The notes below the pieces were generated by a model that did no database searches, was not told the origin of the DNA, and saw only the letters and a program-made list of their open reading frames with translations. A stretch of 49,385 bases of DNA, taken from NCBI GenBank assembly GCA_964442495.1, contig CAYTZN010000016.1, positions 1-49,385 on the forward strand, given 5' to 3'. The stretch is from CAYTZN01 sp964442495. Its GTDB lineage: Bacteria > Pseudomonadota > Gammaproteobacteria > Legionellales > Legionellaceae. Position numbers and translations under genes: made by a program. This document shows positions 16,637 to 26,128 of this stretch, piece by piece (position 1 is the first letter of the stretch; each line of letters begins with the position of its first letter).

Positions 16637-17647
16637 ATGTCATCAAAATCAATAAAATATATTGCTACAACAGCCATCATTTTAGCACTCTTTGTGGTTA
16701 TGCTTGGAGCATACACACGGCTTACGGATGCAGGATTAGGCTGTCCTGATTGGCCGGGTTGTTATGGCCATTTGGTTTTGCCGAATGTAGACCATGATTT
16801 GGTTGCGGCTCAACGTCATTTTCCTGATGTGCCTATTGAGTCACGTAAAGCTTGGACTGAAATGGCGCATCGATACGCTGCTGGTACTTTGGGCGTATTA
16901 ATTCTTGCTATTGCGATAAGTGTATGGCGTGGACGTTTTCAGGGAAAACCCCTGCCATGGGTATTGCCCCTTACGCTGGTTCTTTTGGTTGTGTTCCAAG
17001 CGGCATTAGGAATGTGGACTGTCACCTTAAAGCTCTTACCTGTGGTGGTAATGAGCCACTTATTGGGAGGAATACTGATTTTTTCTATTCTCTGTTATTT
17101 AAGGCTACAGTTAAATCCTGTTGTTGCTCAATATCACCCTCGTTGGCGCCCCTGGATTATGTTAGGCATTGTCATTGTTTTTTGCCAAATTGCTCTTGGT
17201 GGTTGGGTTAGCTCAAATTATGCGGGTGTTGCTTGTGTTGGGTTTCCAGCATGTAATGGTACGTGGTTTCCAGATTTGCATTTTTCTAAGGGATTTAATC
17301 TTCTCTCACCGGTTGGCGCCAATTATCAAGGTGGGGTGTTAGACAACAATGTGCGGGTAACCATCCAATTTATTCACCGAATAGGAGCGCTTATAGCCGC
17401 GACCTATGTTTTTATTTTATCTGCTTTGCTTTTTTGTCGTGTGAAAGACGTTGCTTTGCGACGCGCAGTTGTATTAGCGGCCATTTTGGTTGTGATTCAA
17501 TGTGCTCTTGGGATAGCCAATGTTGTGTATTTACTTCCATTACCGGTGGCTGTATTGCATAACGGCGTGGCTGCCTTGTTATTAGCAACCCTATTCATGC
17601 TGCATTATTTATCTACAGGGGGTGTGGCACATGCTCGCTCACACTAA
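16637..17647 (+). CDS. ctaA: Heme A synthase (COX15/CtaA family)
   Basis: This 336-aa polytopic protein has eight hydrophobic segments. It carries the COX15 signature GAYTRLTDAGLGCPDWPGCYG near the N-terminus, the haem-ligand context EMAHRYAAG, and in the second half GGWVSSNYAGVACVGFPACNG and FIHRIGALIA. It oxidises the C8 methyl of heme O to produce heme A for cytochrome aa3. It overlaps the 5' end of the heme O synthase gene by 17 bp when the ATG there is used, which supports co-translation. Confidence 0.93.
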   Translation: MSSKSIKYIATTAIILALFVVMLGAYTRLTDAGLGCPDWPGCYGHLVLPNVDHDLVAAQRHFPDVPIESRKAWTEMAHRYAAGTLGVLILAIAISVWRGRFQGKPLPWVLPLTLVLLVVFQAALGMWTVTLKLLPVVVMSHLLGGILIFSILCYLRLQLNPVVAQYHPRWRPWIMLGIVIVFCQIALGGWVSSNYAGVACVGFPACNGTWFPDLHFSKGFNLLSPVGANYQGGVLDNNVRVTIQFIHRIGALIAATYVFILSALLFCRVKDVALRRAVVLAAILVVIQCALGIANVVYLLPLPVAVLHNGVAALLLATLFMLHYLSTGGVAHARSH

Positions 17648-18515
17648 ACCACGTATAGCATCCGTCTGGCGCGATTATATAGAATTGTGCAAGCCTCGAG
17701 TGGTTGCGTTAATGTTATTAACCGTATTGGTGGGAATGTATCTAGCCGCCCCTGGTTGGATCTCGTTACCTCTTATTGGGTTTACTCTTTTAGGTGTTGG
17801 ACTTTGTGCAGGTAGTGCCGCGGCTGTTAATCACTTGGTTGATAAGCGCATCGATCGAATCATGGCTCGCACTCGGAAAAGACCTGTTGCAGAAGGGCGC
17901 GTTAGTATCCAGCAAGCGTTGTGGTTTGCTTTTTTATTGGGGGTTTTAGGCATAGGGATTTTAACGTATTTTGTTAATCCCTTAACCGCCATACTGACGT
18001 TTTTGAGTGTGATAGGTTATGCAGGTATTTACACAGGGTATCTTAAGCGCGCCACCTCTCAAAACATTGTTATTGGTGGGTTGGCGGGCGCGGCTCCCCC
18101 TTTATTGGGGTGGACTGCTGTTGCTAATCAATTGGATCCACAAGCCTTGTTGTTGGTATTGATTATTTTTACTTGGACGCCGCCGCATTTTTGGGCCCTC
18201 GCTATTTATCGTTTTGAAGATTATAGACACGCAGAAATTCCTATGCTGCCAGTGACTCATGGTATTCGGTATACCAAATTAAATGTGTTGTTATATACCA
18301 TTTTACTGTTGATAGTTAGTTTGTTGCCTTTTGTTGTTGGGATGAGTGGGTGGTTATACCTTGCCGGCTCACTTTTACTGGGCATGCGGTTTTTGTATTG
18401 GGCTACGGTATTGTATGTTCGTGAAGAAGCAATTGTTGCCATGCGTACGTTTAGGTTTTCTATAGTTTACCTCATGCTGTTATTTGTATTTTTATTGATT
18501 GATCATTACTTATAG
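17631..18515 (+). CDS. ctaB: Heme O synthase (protoheme IX farnesyltransferase)
   Basis: This 294-aa UbiA-family prenyltransferase has the first Asp-rich motif in NHLVDKRIDRIMARTRKRP and the second in the WTPPHFWALAIYRFEDYRHAEIPMLP block, with about eight membrane segments. It attaches farnesyl to protoheme IX to make heme O, the substrate of the upstream heme A synthase. The ATG at 17631 is preferred over a GTG three codons earlier because a GGGGG tract lies about 9 nt ahead of it. Confidence 0.94.
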   Translation: MLAHTKPRIASVWRDYIELCKPRVVALMLLTVLVGMYLAAPGWISLPLIGFTLLGVGLCAGSAAAVNHLVDKRIDRIMARTRKRPVAEGRVSIQQALWFAFLLGVLGIGILTYFVNPLTAILTFLSVIGYAGIYTGYLKRATSQNIVIGGLAGAAPPLLGWTAVANQLDPQALLLVLIIFTWTPPHFWALAIYRFEDYRHAEIPMLPVTHGIRYTKLNVLLYTILLLIVSLLPFVVGMSGWLYLAGSLLLGMRFLYWATVLYVREEAIVAMRTFRFSIVYLMLLFVFLLIDHYL

Positions 18516-18626
18516 TCGATAAAATGATATCATTGCCATTTTTTAGAACACAAGACCGTGCTGCTGAGTAAAAACGTTACCCGTTTAGCATACGGTGGTT
18601 CCTATTTTTGAGAGGGTATATCCATC

Positions 18627-19268
18627 ATGCTTAAGAAAAACAGTATTGTTATCACTGTGATGGGTTTGCTCGCTTTTATGGCATTGGTATTAGGGTTATA
18701 TGTTTCTCAACAACTGCACTTTACCAAACATATTGATACGGAAGCTTTTAACGGAACATTGTTGGATAGCCCCCGCAAAGTGAGTGCCTTTTCGTTGAAT
18801 GATATTTATAACCAGCCCTTTAATAATGCTAGTCTTCAAGGGCATTGGACCATGGTTTTTTTTGGATTTACGGGTTGCGGTACTATTTGCCCTACAACCA
18901 TGGCTAATTTAAGTAAAATGTATCGTCTGTTGGAAGCCAAAGGCGTTCAAAAGCTTCCTAAAGTGGTTATGATTTCTGTTGATCCAGAACGTGATTCAAT
19001 GGATAAATTGGCACATTATGTAACGTCTTTTAATGCACACTTTTTAGGCGCCTACGGTGATGAGCCCATGTTGAAAAAAATGACCCAAGAACTTGGCATT
19101 GCCTATACCAAAGTAGTGAAACCATCGACTGAAAATATGCAAAATTATGATATTGAACACACCGGCACGATCATTTTATTTAATCCGCATGGGGAGTTGA
19201 GCGCATTTTTCACAATGCCTCACGATGCTTCACACTTGGCTGAAGATTACCTGTTGTTGGTTGCTTAA
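18627..19268 (+). CDS. SCO1/SenC family copper chaperone
   Basis: This 213-aa protein has an N-terminal membrane anchor (residues 6-27) and a thioredoxin-like domain. Copper ligands are visible as C84 and C88 in FTGCGTICPTT and H178 in IEHTGTI, with the MISVDPERDS strand between. SCO proteins deliver copper to the CuA site of cytochrome c oxidase. The gene closes the oxidase-assembly run, 111 bp after ctaB. Position and motif together make the role reliable. Confidence 0.93.
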   Translation: MLKKNSIVITVMGLLAFMALVLGLYVSQQLHFTKHIDTEAFNGTLLDSPRKVSAFSLNDIYNQPFNNASLQGHWTMVFFGFTGCGTICPTTMANLSKMYRLLEAKGVQKLPKVVMISVDPERDSMDKLAHYVTSFNAHFLGAYGDEPMLKKMTQELGIAYTKVVKPSTENMQNYDIEHTGTIILFNPHGELSAFFTMPHDASHLAEDYLLLVA

Positions 19269-19417
19269 ACAAATTTATAACCATTAATAAATGCTGATGA
19301 TGTCTCCCTAGAAAAGTGTAGCGAGGTAGGCATGAGGTATTCGCAGTTATTAGTTGGCTGAACTAAACTTCATTTAATAAAAGAGTCAAAAATAATTAAC
19401 TAAGGAAACATGACGTC

Positions 19418-20326
19418 ATGAAAATCGCAATACTCGCGACCAATCCCGAATTATATTCGCACAAGCGCTTGCGATTTGCAGGAGAAGAAGCAGGGCACGA
19501 AGTTAAAATCATCAATCCGTTATATTGTTATATGAACGTCGCTGCCTCTTGTCCTAAGGTTCATTATCGGGGTGGGGAGCTGCTCCCGCATTTCGATGCT
19601 GTTATTCCCCGAATTGGTGCTTCTAATACATTTTATGGCACAGCCGTTTTACGTCATTTAGAAACCATGGGCATTTATACACTTAATGAGTCAATAGCCA
19701 TTTCTCGCTCTAGGGATAAATTTCGCTCATTACAGTTATTAGCACGTAAAGGGATTCCAATGCCTTTATCAAGTTTTGCTCAGTCGCCAGATGACACAAC
19801 TGATTTGATAAGAATGGTGGGGGGAGCTCCAGTTGTTATTAAATTGTTAGAAGGAACTCAAGGCAAAGGTGTTGTGTTGGCCGATAGCCATCAGTCGGCT
19901 GTGAGCATCATCAATGCGTTTAAAGAAATGGGTGCAAATATTCTTGTTCAAGAATTTATTCAAGAATGTCGAGGTACAGATATTCGTTGTTTGGTCATTG
20001 GGGATAAAGTTGTTGCAGCGATTAAACGACAAGCGAAAGAAGGTGAGTTTCGTGCCAATGTACATCAAGGTGGAAAAGCCCTTAAAGTGAAACTATCACC
20101 ACAAGAGCGTACCATTGCTGTTGCTGCGGCTAAAGCCATGGGACTAAAAGTCGCTGGAGTAGACATATTACGTTCTAATCATGGTCCTTTGGTGCTTGAA
20201 ATTAACTCGTCCCCTGGGTTAGAAGGGATAGAAACTGCCACGCAAGTGAACATTGCCGGTAAAATCATTCAATACATCGAAAAACATGCAAAACCAATGG
20301 GTGTCAATCAGCGCTTTCAAGGCTAA
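19418..20326 (+). CDS. rimK: RimK-type ATP-grasp ligase (S6 L-glutamate ligase)
   Basis: This 302-aa protein matches RimK across its length: MKIAILATNPELYSHKRL at the N-terminus, VIPRIGASNTFYG, SRSRDKFRSLQLL, then the ATP-grasp core VVIKLLEGTQGKGVVLAD, DIRCLVIGDKVVAAIKR and the metal-binding LEINSSPGLEGIE. RimK adds glutamate residues to the C-terminus of ribosomal protein S6 and can make poly-alpha-glutamate. An AAGGA site lies upstream of the ATG. It appears monocistronic. Confidence 0.93.
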   Translation: MKIAILATNPELYSHKRLRFAGEEAGHEVKIINPLYCYMNVAASCPKVHYRGGELLPHFDAVIPRIGASNTFYGTAVLRHLETMGIYTLNESIAISRSRDKFRSLQLLARKGIPMPLSSFAQSPDDTTDLIRMVGGAPVVIKLLEGTQGKGVVLADSHQSAVSIINAFKEMGANILVQEFIQECRGTDIRCLVIGDKVVAAIKRQAKEGEFRANVHQGGKALKVKLSPQERTIAVAAAKAMGLKVAGVDILRSNHGPLVLEINSSPGLEGIETATQVNIAGKIIQYIEKHAKPMGVNQRFQG

Positions 20327-20354
20327 GGTTTAAGGGTATTGATTCCCGTGGGGA

Positions 20355-20594
20355 TTAGTTGCTTCGTTTATCGCTTTTCCCTGCTAGCCAATCTGCACTT
20401 ACTTCTAATTCCTCTGCAAGCCAATCAAGCAGAGGTGTATCCGGATTGGTCTGGCCATTCAAAAGGGCTTCCGCTTTAAAGCGATGGACTTTGATGAGTT
20501 TTGCAAAAACATCGATGCGCTCATCTGTGCGTTGTGGAACGCCAATTTCATCCAATTCCTTATTGAGGCGCTCTGAAAATTGTTTGTTGCTCAT
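20355..20594 (-). CDS. Small Xre/phage-repressor-like helix-turn-helix protein
   Basis: This 79-aa, mostly helical protein has QFSERLNKELDEIG, FAKLIKVHRFKAEALLNG and a final LDWLAEELEVSADWLAG block. That last block is common in phage CI-like and Xre-type DNA-binding domains just after the recognition helix. A GGAG site precedes the ATG. No phage genes are around it, and similar standalone proteins are common on Legionella chromosomes. DNA binding is likely but the target is unknown. Confidence 0.7.
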   Translation of the reverse strand: MSNKQFSERLNKELDEIGVPQRTDERIDVFAKLIKVHRFKAEALLNGQTNPDTPLLDWLAEELEVSADWLAGKSDKRSN

Positions 20595-20921
20595 ATTTTC
20601 ATCTCCGTGAGGAAATTTTTCTCGTGTGCCTTTATATATGGGTATAGCATAAAAAAAATATTTTTCAATTTAGGACGATAAATGGATATATAGACTAGAG
20701 GTTTACTCGTTAAGAGAGAAGAGAGGCTCATTTTAGAGAAATAAATGCATTGAGCATGAAGGCCAATAAAGACGATGTTCTATAACATGAGGCTCTTAGT
20801 CTTAAGAAAAGCAATAATGAGGTGCGATTAAACAAGTTGTGCGAAAAATAATCCGCGTACTTTTGGCACACCTCTCAAGCGAAAAGCGCTCATCCATCGT
20901 TTTGATGTTTTAATGCGTTTT
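20595..20921. other. 327-bp non-coding spacer
   Basis: This AT-rich stretch between the Xre-like gene and the cold-shock gene (both on the minus strand) holds no credible ORF. It must contain the promoter of the Xre-like gene and the 3' end of the csp transcript. A short AGCG/CGCT hairpin lies near 20878-20892 but is too weak to call a terminator. I see no clear RNA gene. Confidence 0.5.
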
Positions 20922-21152
20922 TTATGCCAATGCTTCTTCAGCAACTTCATTTAAGGCCGTAACGTTAGCTGCATGCATGCCGCGCTCGCCACGCTCCAGG
21001 TCATAATTTACAATTTGACCTGCTACAAGTGATTTATATCCCGTGCCTTGAATTACTGAAAAGTGAACAAAAATATCATCACCACCATCTTCTGGAACAA
21101 TAAAACCCCATCCTTTGGCGTTATTAAACCATTTGACTTCGCCTGTAGCCAT
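20922..21152 (-). CDS. Cold-shock domain protein (CspA family)
   Basis: This 76-aa protein has the cold-shock domain RNA-binding motifs RNP1 (KGWGFI, residues 13-18) and RNP2 (DIFVHFS), preceded by EVKWFNNA. It has a short acidic-Ala tail (NEVAEEALA). Such proteins are single-stranded nucleic-acid chaperones acting in the cytoplasm. The upstream 210-bp spacer is long enough for the leader that regulates many csp genes, but no specific thermosensor is shown. Which csp paralog it is cannot be told. Confidence 0.93.
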   Translation of the reverse strand: MATGEVKWFNNAKGWGFIVPEDGGDDIFVHFSVIQGTGYKSLVAGQIVNYDLERGERGMHAANVTALNEVAEEALA

Positions 21153-21422
21153 GATGCCTCCTTGTGTTAAGGTTCAATAATACCTTGGCATAAATGCTTA
21201 AGATAAAACCTTATTGAACAAGCGCATTCATCCATAAATGCATGTTGATAAAATAGCCCACACATTTTGGGCTAATGTCACCATAACTCAAAAATAGTTC
21301 AAATCTCAATACCTTTTAGAAAAAAACAGGTTTATTCACGCTTAAAGCGGTTATTTAAAACAATGACTGCTCGTATTTTTTACGATATGATCCTAAAATA
21401 TTTTTTGGCAACAGGAAAAAAT

Positions 21423-22574
21423 ATGCCAGAGAAAGATTCGCTGTCTCGCAATTTAAGGACCATAATGGACAAGACCACGCTAAAAAAAATGCCAAGGCTT
21501 TTAACACCAATGTTTCCAAATCCAAAAACAGCAGAAGAGAGTTTAGCTGAGTTGGGTTCTACGCAAAAACACATGGCTGATATTCAAAAGAATTTGTCTA
21601 CTATTGTGAATGCTGCTTATCAACACTCTAGTTTCTTAGGCCGGGCATCTGAGTCTTGGGGGCGTCGTCCCCTATGGCAAAAAATAATTGGAAGTGTTTT
21701 GTTTTTCGGTGCTTTTTTTCTGATAGGTATTTTAGCGCATATCGTTACCTTAATTGTCATAGGTGGGCTGTCTGCCACGGTGTTTGCTGTCGGCAGTTAT
21801 TTATTGGAAGAACATCACAAGACAAGCAAGCGTCATAATGAAAGCCTCAATGCGGGAGTTTTAAGTTTAGCGCATATCTTGGAGTCTGTGGTTTTGGCTT
21901 TGGATAACATTCGAGTACAGATAGCGGTCGAAATTGATAAATTTAAGCAGGAAAACACTAACTTTGCTCGTACTATCAGCACCCTAAAGGATGAGATGAT
22001 CAAGCTTACTGATGAGGTAAAGCAACTTGTGCTCACTAAACATACCCTTGTAGTTACGCAAGAAAAGCTGGCCGTTCTAACAAAAGATCATGAATTACTG
22101 AACAGTGAATTAGGTAAAAGCATCGCCGAACTGGCCAATCTTAAGAGCTCTACGTCTCTTGAAATTAAACGTCTTACCGAGGTGACGGCTGTATTGAAGG
22201 GCACCTCAGAAACGCTGATGACGTCTTTGGTTAGTGACGAGACCCAACGGGCTGCTTTTCAAACCAAGATGGAGGCGTTTCTTTTGACGAGCAGCACACA
22301 GTTTAGTGACGTGGCAGAGCGCATATGTGCCGCAGAAAAAGAGCTCGTGGTTACACAAGCAGCACTGAAGGAAAGCATGAGACAACATAGCGAATTGCTT
22401 GAGAAGCAGGGCACTTATGTTGAAAAACTTGAAAAAGCCTGCGGTTTTCTTGAAGTGGGTTCTCAAATGCCCCCGCAAAAATTAGCTCAGACGTGGATGG
22501 CAATGTTTTCAGGTGCCGGTGTACCACTCCCGTGTGCCCTTCAAAACGGGCTTACAACGATGGCTCGCTCGTAA
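21423..22574 (+). CDS. Coiled-coil protein with membrane hairpin, LegC/IncA-like candidate effector
   Basis: This 383-aa protein has a polar N-terminus, a tight transmembrane hairpin at about residues 88-127 (IIGSVLFFGAFFLIGILAHI / LIVIGGLSATVFAVGSYLL), then about 200 residues of heptad-rich coiled coil (residues 140-340) and a short hydrophobic tail. This topology is that of the L. pneumophila Dot/Icm effectors LegC2/YlfB and LegC7/YlfA and of chlamydial Inc proteins, which act at host membranes. The ATG at 21423 is chosen because AGGA lies 7 nt upstream; an in-frame ATG 60 nt earlier has none. It overlaps the convergent MscS gene by 23 bp. Effector status is inferred from architecture only. 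Confidence 0.6.
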   Translation: MPEKDSLSRNLRTIMDKTTLKKMPRLLTPMFPNPKTAEESLAELGSTQKHMADIQKNLSTIVNAAYQHSSFLGRASESWGRRPLWQKIIGSVLFFGAFFLIGILAHIVTLIVIGGLSATVFAVGSYLLEEHHKTSKRHNESLNAGVLSLAHILESVVLALDNIRVQIAVEIDKFKQENTNFARTISTLKDEMIKLTDEVKQLVLTKHTLVVTQEKLAVLTKDHELLNSELGKSIAELANLKSSTSLEIKRLTEVTAVLKGTSETLMTSLVSDETQRAAFQTKMEAFLLTSSTQFSDVAERICAAEKELVVTQAALKESMRQHSELLEKQGTYVEKLEKACGFLEVGSQMPPQKLAQTWMAMFSGAGVPLPCALQNGLTTMARS

Positions 22575-24867
22575 GAGGGGGCTTTTCTTCAGTGAGCTTA
22601 AGATGTATCTCTCGCTGAGGGAACGGCATTTCAATGTGGTGTTTACGAAAGGCTTCTTCTATTGCAAAATTGAGCTCACTTTGTACCATCGATTTTTTAT
22701 TGACGTCTTTAATTAAACACCCTAGCTGAAATATGAGAGCACTGTCTGCAAACGCACGGAATAAAACCGAGGGTTTGTTCCGCCCGGTTTTCATGACCTC
22801 GTCGTTATTTTGAGCGACCTCGAGCAAGATATCCCGTATTTTATGTGTATCACTTCCGTAAGCGACGCCTACATCACACGTAATGTGGCAATACTTATCA
22901 CTGAACATATAATTGATGACAGGACGGGTGATTAAATCAGAGTTGGGTACAATAATATCTTCGCGTGAAGGTGTAATAATTTGTGTGGAGCGAACGCGAA
23001 TTTTTTTCACAAAGCCTTCTAGGCCATCAACATTGATTCTGTCCCCGGGTCTTATCGGTTTTTCAACCAGTAAAATTAATCCCGAAACAAAATTATTTAC
23101 AATGCTTTGTAAGCCTAAGCCAATACCTACAGAAAGTGCACCTGCAATGATTGCCAAGCCTGTAAAATTAAATCCAGCCACTAAAAATCCTGCAATCATG
23201 GCAAGTCCAAACCCAAGATATGTGAGTATCGATGCAACTGCTACTTGGGTTTCTTCTTCGTCTTCAAACTGTTGTTGGCTACTGATGGCAGTGGATATGG
23301 CACGAAACATTAAATAGAGGACACAAAATACGATGATGCCAGAAATCATGCGTGTAGGGTAAAACATCGTGTTTGCTAGATGAATACCGTTTATAAAAGG
23401 ATCATAGATAACATCAATCGCGTTGGTTGCAAAGGACCAACTTTGTCCAATGAGGTATATGCTAATGGCAATAATGATAAATTGAGCAACCATTTTTAAA
23501 ATTAAAAATTCTGTAAAAACTTGATCAGCTCGATACCCAAAATATTTTATAAGGGTGAGCCTGATGGATTGCTGTTGCTTTAGCATTAAATAGAGTTTAT
23601 TAAGCCCCCGTGTTATTAATAATGTTACAAAAACAATAGAAAAGGTGACAAATATAGAGCAAGTTAAATGTTGTGCGAGAGCGAGGTATCCAAAAATATC
23701 AAGAAGGGCGCAGCTTGTCAGTAATACGAGGCTAAACCGTTTAATGAAAGAGCGGTGGTATTTAACAAAGAAAAATTGGCGATGTATTTGACAAAACCTA
23801 TGAATTAAATACCCCCCTGTTGCAAGAATAACCAACAAGAAAAGAGACGTATATAATTGCCATAAGATATCATTGGTTTTATAGGGGCCAAGAAATAGCT
23901 CCGCAATTGTTGCTGCTATATACAAACTTAACGCGGCTATGCCTAATGCTTCAAAAAATGAGTACTCGAGGAAATACCAATAAAAGAGTGCACGGACTTT
24001 TTTGGCTTTAAAAAAAACCACGAGCAGAGTAAGTGCCATTAAATAGAGTACAAGGACGCTAGAAAGGGCTAGCGAGATGTCTTTTAGAGTAAGTTCTTGA
24101 AAAATGCTTACTAGATAAATGAGCCAACCAGTGGCTAACATCATGGAGGCTAAAAGAATAATGTGGTGCATGCGAATTTTTTTAAATTTCAAATGGTGGC
24201 GAGTCAATCGGTTCATTTGTAATCGACGTAAAATAATAAATGAGCTGATTAAGGCGACAACCATTGCAATGAGCGACGAAAAAAGAGATGGAGTGTAGAC
24301 TGCGATTTTTGTGAGCAAGGGGTTTACCAGCGATAGTTTTGATGGGTCATCTAATGCTTTTGTAATAATGCTCCATAAGGGCAGGCTGCGCGCGAGGGCT
24401 TGCTCTTGTTTTAATTCAGCAATAGCGGTTTTATAAACCTCCACCGCTTCTTTTGCTCTGATAGAAAATAATCTACATTGGGCTTGCTCATCGGCTAACG
24501 TTTTTTTCTGCGTTTCAAGGTAAATAAGATCAGCACCTTCTTTCTTATCGCTTAGTGTACCGTCCTTTAAGCCCCCGCCTTGTTTGATAAGTAACTCAAT
24601 GTTATTTAATTTTTTTTGTAGTTCTGCAATATAGTTGTCTGAATTTTCTATTAACGTTGATAATTGATCTACAGCTATTTCCAAATGATTGATGTTTAAA
24701 TTTTGTATGGATAATTGAAGGTTAGTGCGATCAAACTGTTGATTGGCTTTTTTAATGTCAAAACCCGGCGAGCTGCTCTGTAGTGGATTAGCGAATGCTG
24801 TGCAGATACATAGAAAAAAAAGACAAACAATGGCCTTAAAATACATGGCATATTTCCTATGCTTCAA
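22552..24867 (-). CDS. MscS/KefA-type mechanosensitive ion channel
   Basis: This 771-aa protein starts with a signal peptide (to about residue 26, ending AFANP) and a periplasmic coiled-coil domain (about 30-160). About ten membrane segments follow, and then the MscS core. The pore helix is recognisable in LAIIAGALSVGIGLGLQSIVNNFVSGLILL, followed by VEKPIRPGDRI and the beta domain with STQIITPSREDIIVPNS. Intermediate-length channels of this kind protect against osmotic downshift. It resembles the MscK/YbdG-like and DUF3772 group. Expression is independent; no partner gene adjoins it on the same strand. Confidence 0.88.
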   Translation of the reverse strand: MKHRKYAMYFKAIVCLFFLCICTAFANPLQSSSPGFDIKKANQQFDRTNLQLSIQNLNINHLEIAVDQLSTLIENSDNYIAELQKKLNNIELLIKQGGGLKDGTLSDKKEGADLIYLETQKKTLADEQAQCRLFSIRAKEAVEVYKTAIAELKQEQALARSLPLWSIITKALDDPSKLSLVNPLLTKIAVYTPSLFSSLIAMVVALISSFIILRRLQMNRLTRHHLKFKKIRMHHIILLASMMLATGWLIYLVSIFQELTLKDISLALSSVLVLYLMALTLLVVFFKAKKVRALFYWYFLEYSFFEALGIAALSLYIAATIAELFLGPYKTNDILWQLYTSLFLLVILATGGYLIHRFCQIHRQFFFVKYHRSFIKRFSLVLLTSCALLDIFGYLALAQHLTCSIFVTFSIVFVTLLITRGLNKLYLMLKQQQSIRLTLIKYFGYRADQVFTEFLILKMVAQFIIIAISIYLIGQSWSFATNAIDVIYDPFINGIHLANTMFYPTRMISGIIVFCVLYLMFRAISTAISSQQQFEDEEETQVAVASILTYLGFGLAMIAGFLVAGFNFTGLAIIAGALSVGIGLGLQSIVNNFVSGLILLVEKPIRPGDRINVDGLEGFVKKIRVRSTQIITPSREDIIVPNSDLITRPVINYMFSDKYCHITCDVGVAYGSDTHKIRDILLEVAQNNDEVMKTGRNKPSVLFRAFADSALIFQLGCLIKDVNKKSMVQSELNFAIEEAFRKHHIEMPFPQREIHLKLTEEKPPLTSEPSL

Positions 24868-25049
24868 AAAGAAAGATAATCACTTTACTGCCTTGTAACC
24901 TTGAACTCAAGGGGCTTAAGCAGTCGATTAACATGGCTCGGGAAAGTATGATGCGCCGGGCTTTTCTAAACAGTTCAGATGTTTGTTGTTTGAGATGGTT
25001 CAACGCATAGGGCAATGTTAAAATAAAATTTTTTATGAATAGGTTTCAT

Positions 25050-25481
25050 ATGTCTTTTTTAATAGATCATCGCATTGCATCAACATGTTTTGACTTGGGC
25101 GATTGGCCCTTGTCGTGCGTGTTATTGAAAAACGATGCTAGTTATCCCTGGTTTATTTTGGTTCCACGTCAAGAAAGTACCCAAGAGATTCATCATTTAT
25201 CCCCATCATTTGGCCATCTCTTAATGGATGAGATTCAACAGCTCTCCTCTATTGTTAACCTGTATTTTAAGCCCGATAAATTAAACATAGGTGCTCTAGG
25301 AAATATTGTGCCCCAACTTCACGTGCATATTATTGCACGATATAAAACTGATGCCTTGTGGCCTCATGGTGTTTGGCAAGCCACGAATTCACCCGTGTTA
25401 ACTTATGAAGAAAAATCGCTCTCAATACTACTCTCCGACTTGCGGTGTTTAATTCAAGAAAAATGTCCTGTTGTGGTTTAA
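25050..25481 (+). CDS. HIT family protein
   Basis: This 143-aa protein carries the histidine-triad motif QLHVHIIARY (HxHxx) with the upstream NIGALGNIVP segment usual in the HIT group. These proteins are nucleotide hydrolases or transferases acting on alpha-phosphates. The ATG at 25050 is preferred because TAGG lies 7 nt ahead, while the ATG at 25035 has only an AT-rich leader. The extended C-terminus after the motif fits the subgroup typically annotated as diadenosine tetraphosphate hydrolase-like. Substrate is unknown. Confidence 0.87.
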   Translation: MSFLIDHRIASTCFDLGDWPLSCVLLKNDASYPWFILVPRQESTQEIHHLSPSFGHLLMDEIQQLSSIVNLYFKPDKLNIGALGNIVPQLHVHIIARYKTDALWPHGVWQATNSPVLTYEEKSLSILLSDLRCLIQEKCPVVV

Positions 25482-25564
25482 AAAACACACTTTATTCATA
25501 GAAAAAACACATGCCTTTTTATTGGTATATAATTAAGTAAAGAGATCTTTTTGGGGGCTGTGTT

Positions 25565-26128
25565 ATGACACTTAATCCTTCGTTGGCGAATCATTTATTG
25601 ATAGCCATGCCTTCACTTCATGACCCCCATTATGAAAAATCAGTGATTTATGTTTGTGAGCATCATATTCAAGGGACGGTTGGTTTGATCATCAATAGAC
25701 CGATGGAATTTCCTTTGAGTTTGGTGTTTGAGCAATTGAATATAAAATCTACAGGTACCGAGAGCAGTCGATTTCCTTTATTGTATGGCGGTCCTACGCA
25801 ACCAGAACGGGGGTTTGTTATTCACCGCCAACTCGGCGATTGGCGCTCGAGTCTTGCCCTTCGTGAGGGTGTGACTATTACTACTTCGAATGATATTATT
25901 CGAGCCATCGCTGCTGATAATGGTCCTAAAGATGTCTTAGTGACATTAGGTTATACCGCGTGGGAAAAAAATAAGTTGGACCAAGAAGTCATGGGTAATA
26001 TATGGCTGGTTTGTCCTTTTACACCCGAAATATTATACGATGTTCCTTTTGAAAAACGGTGGGAGTATGCAGGGTCAACCATTGGAGTGAAAATGAATCA
26101 ACTGATTTCTAGTGTGGGCCATGCTTGA
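25565..26128 (+). CDS. yqgE: YqgE/AlgH family protein (UPF0301)
   Basis: This 187-aa protein matches YqgE/AlgH throughout: NHLLIAMPSLHDPHYEKSVIYVCEH, GTVGLIINRPM, LLYGGPTQPERGFVIH and DVLVTLGYTAWE. The biochemical role is not settled; in some bacteria the gene affects alginate regulation. It is followed by ruvX/yqgF with overlap and then pyrB, the arrangement typical of gammaproteobacteria (yqgE-yqgF-pyrB). A TATAAT at 25528-25533 could be the -10 element of this operon, but a good -35 is not evident. Confidence 0.93.
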   Translation: MTLNPSLANHLLIAMPSLHDPHYEKSVIYVCEHHIQGTVGLIINRPMEFPLSLVFEQLNIKSTGTESSRFPLLYGGPTQPERGFVIHRQLGDWRSSLALREGVTITTSNDIIRAIAADNGPKDVLVTLGYTAWEKNKLDQEVMGNIWLVCPFTPEILYDVPFEKRWEYAGSTIGVKMNQLISSVGHA

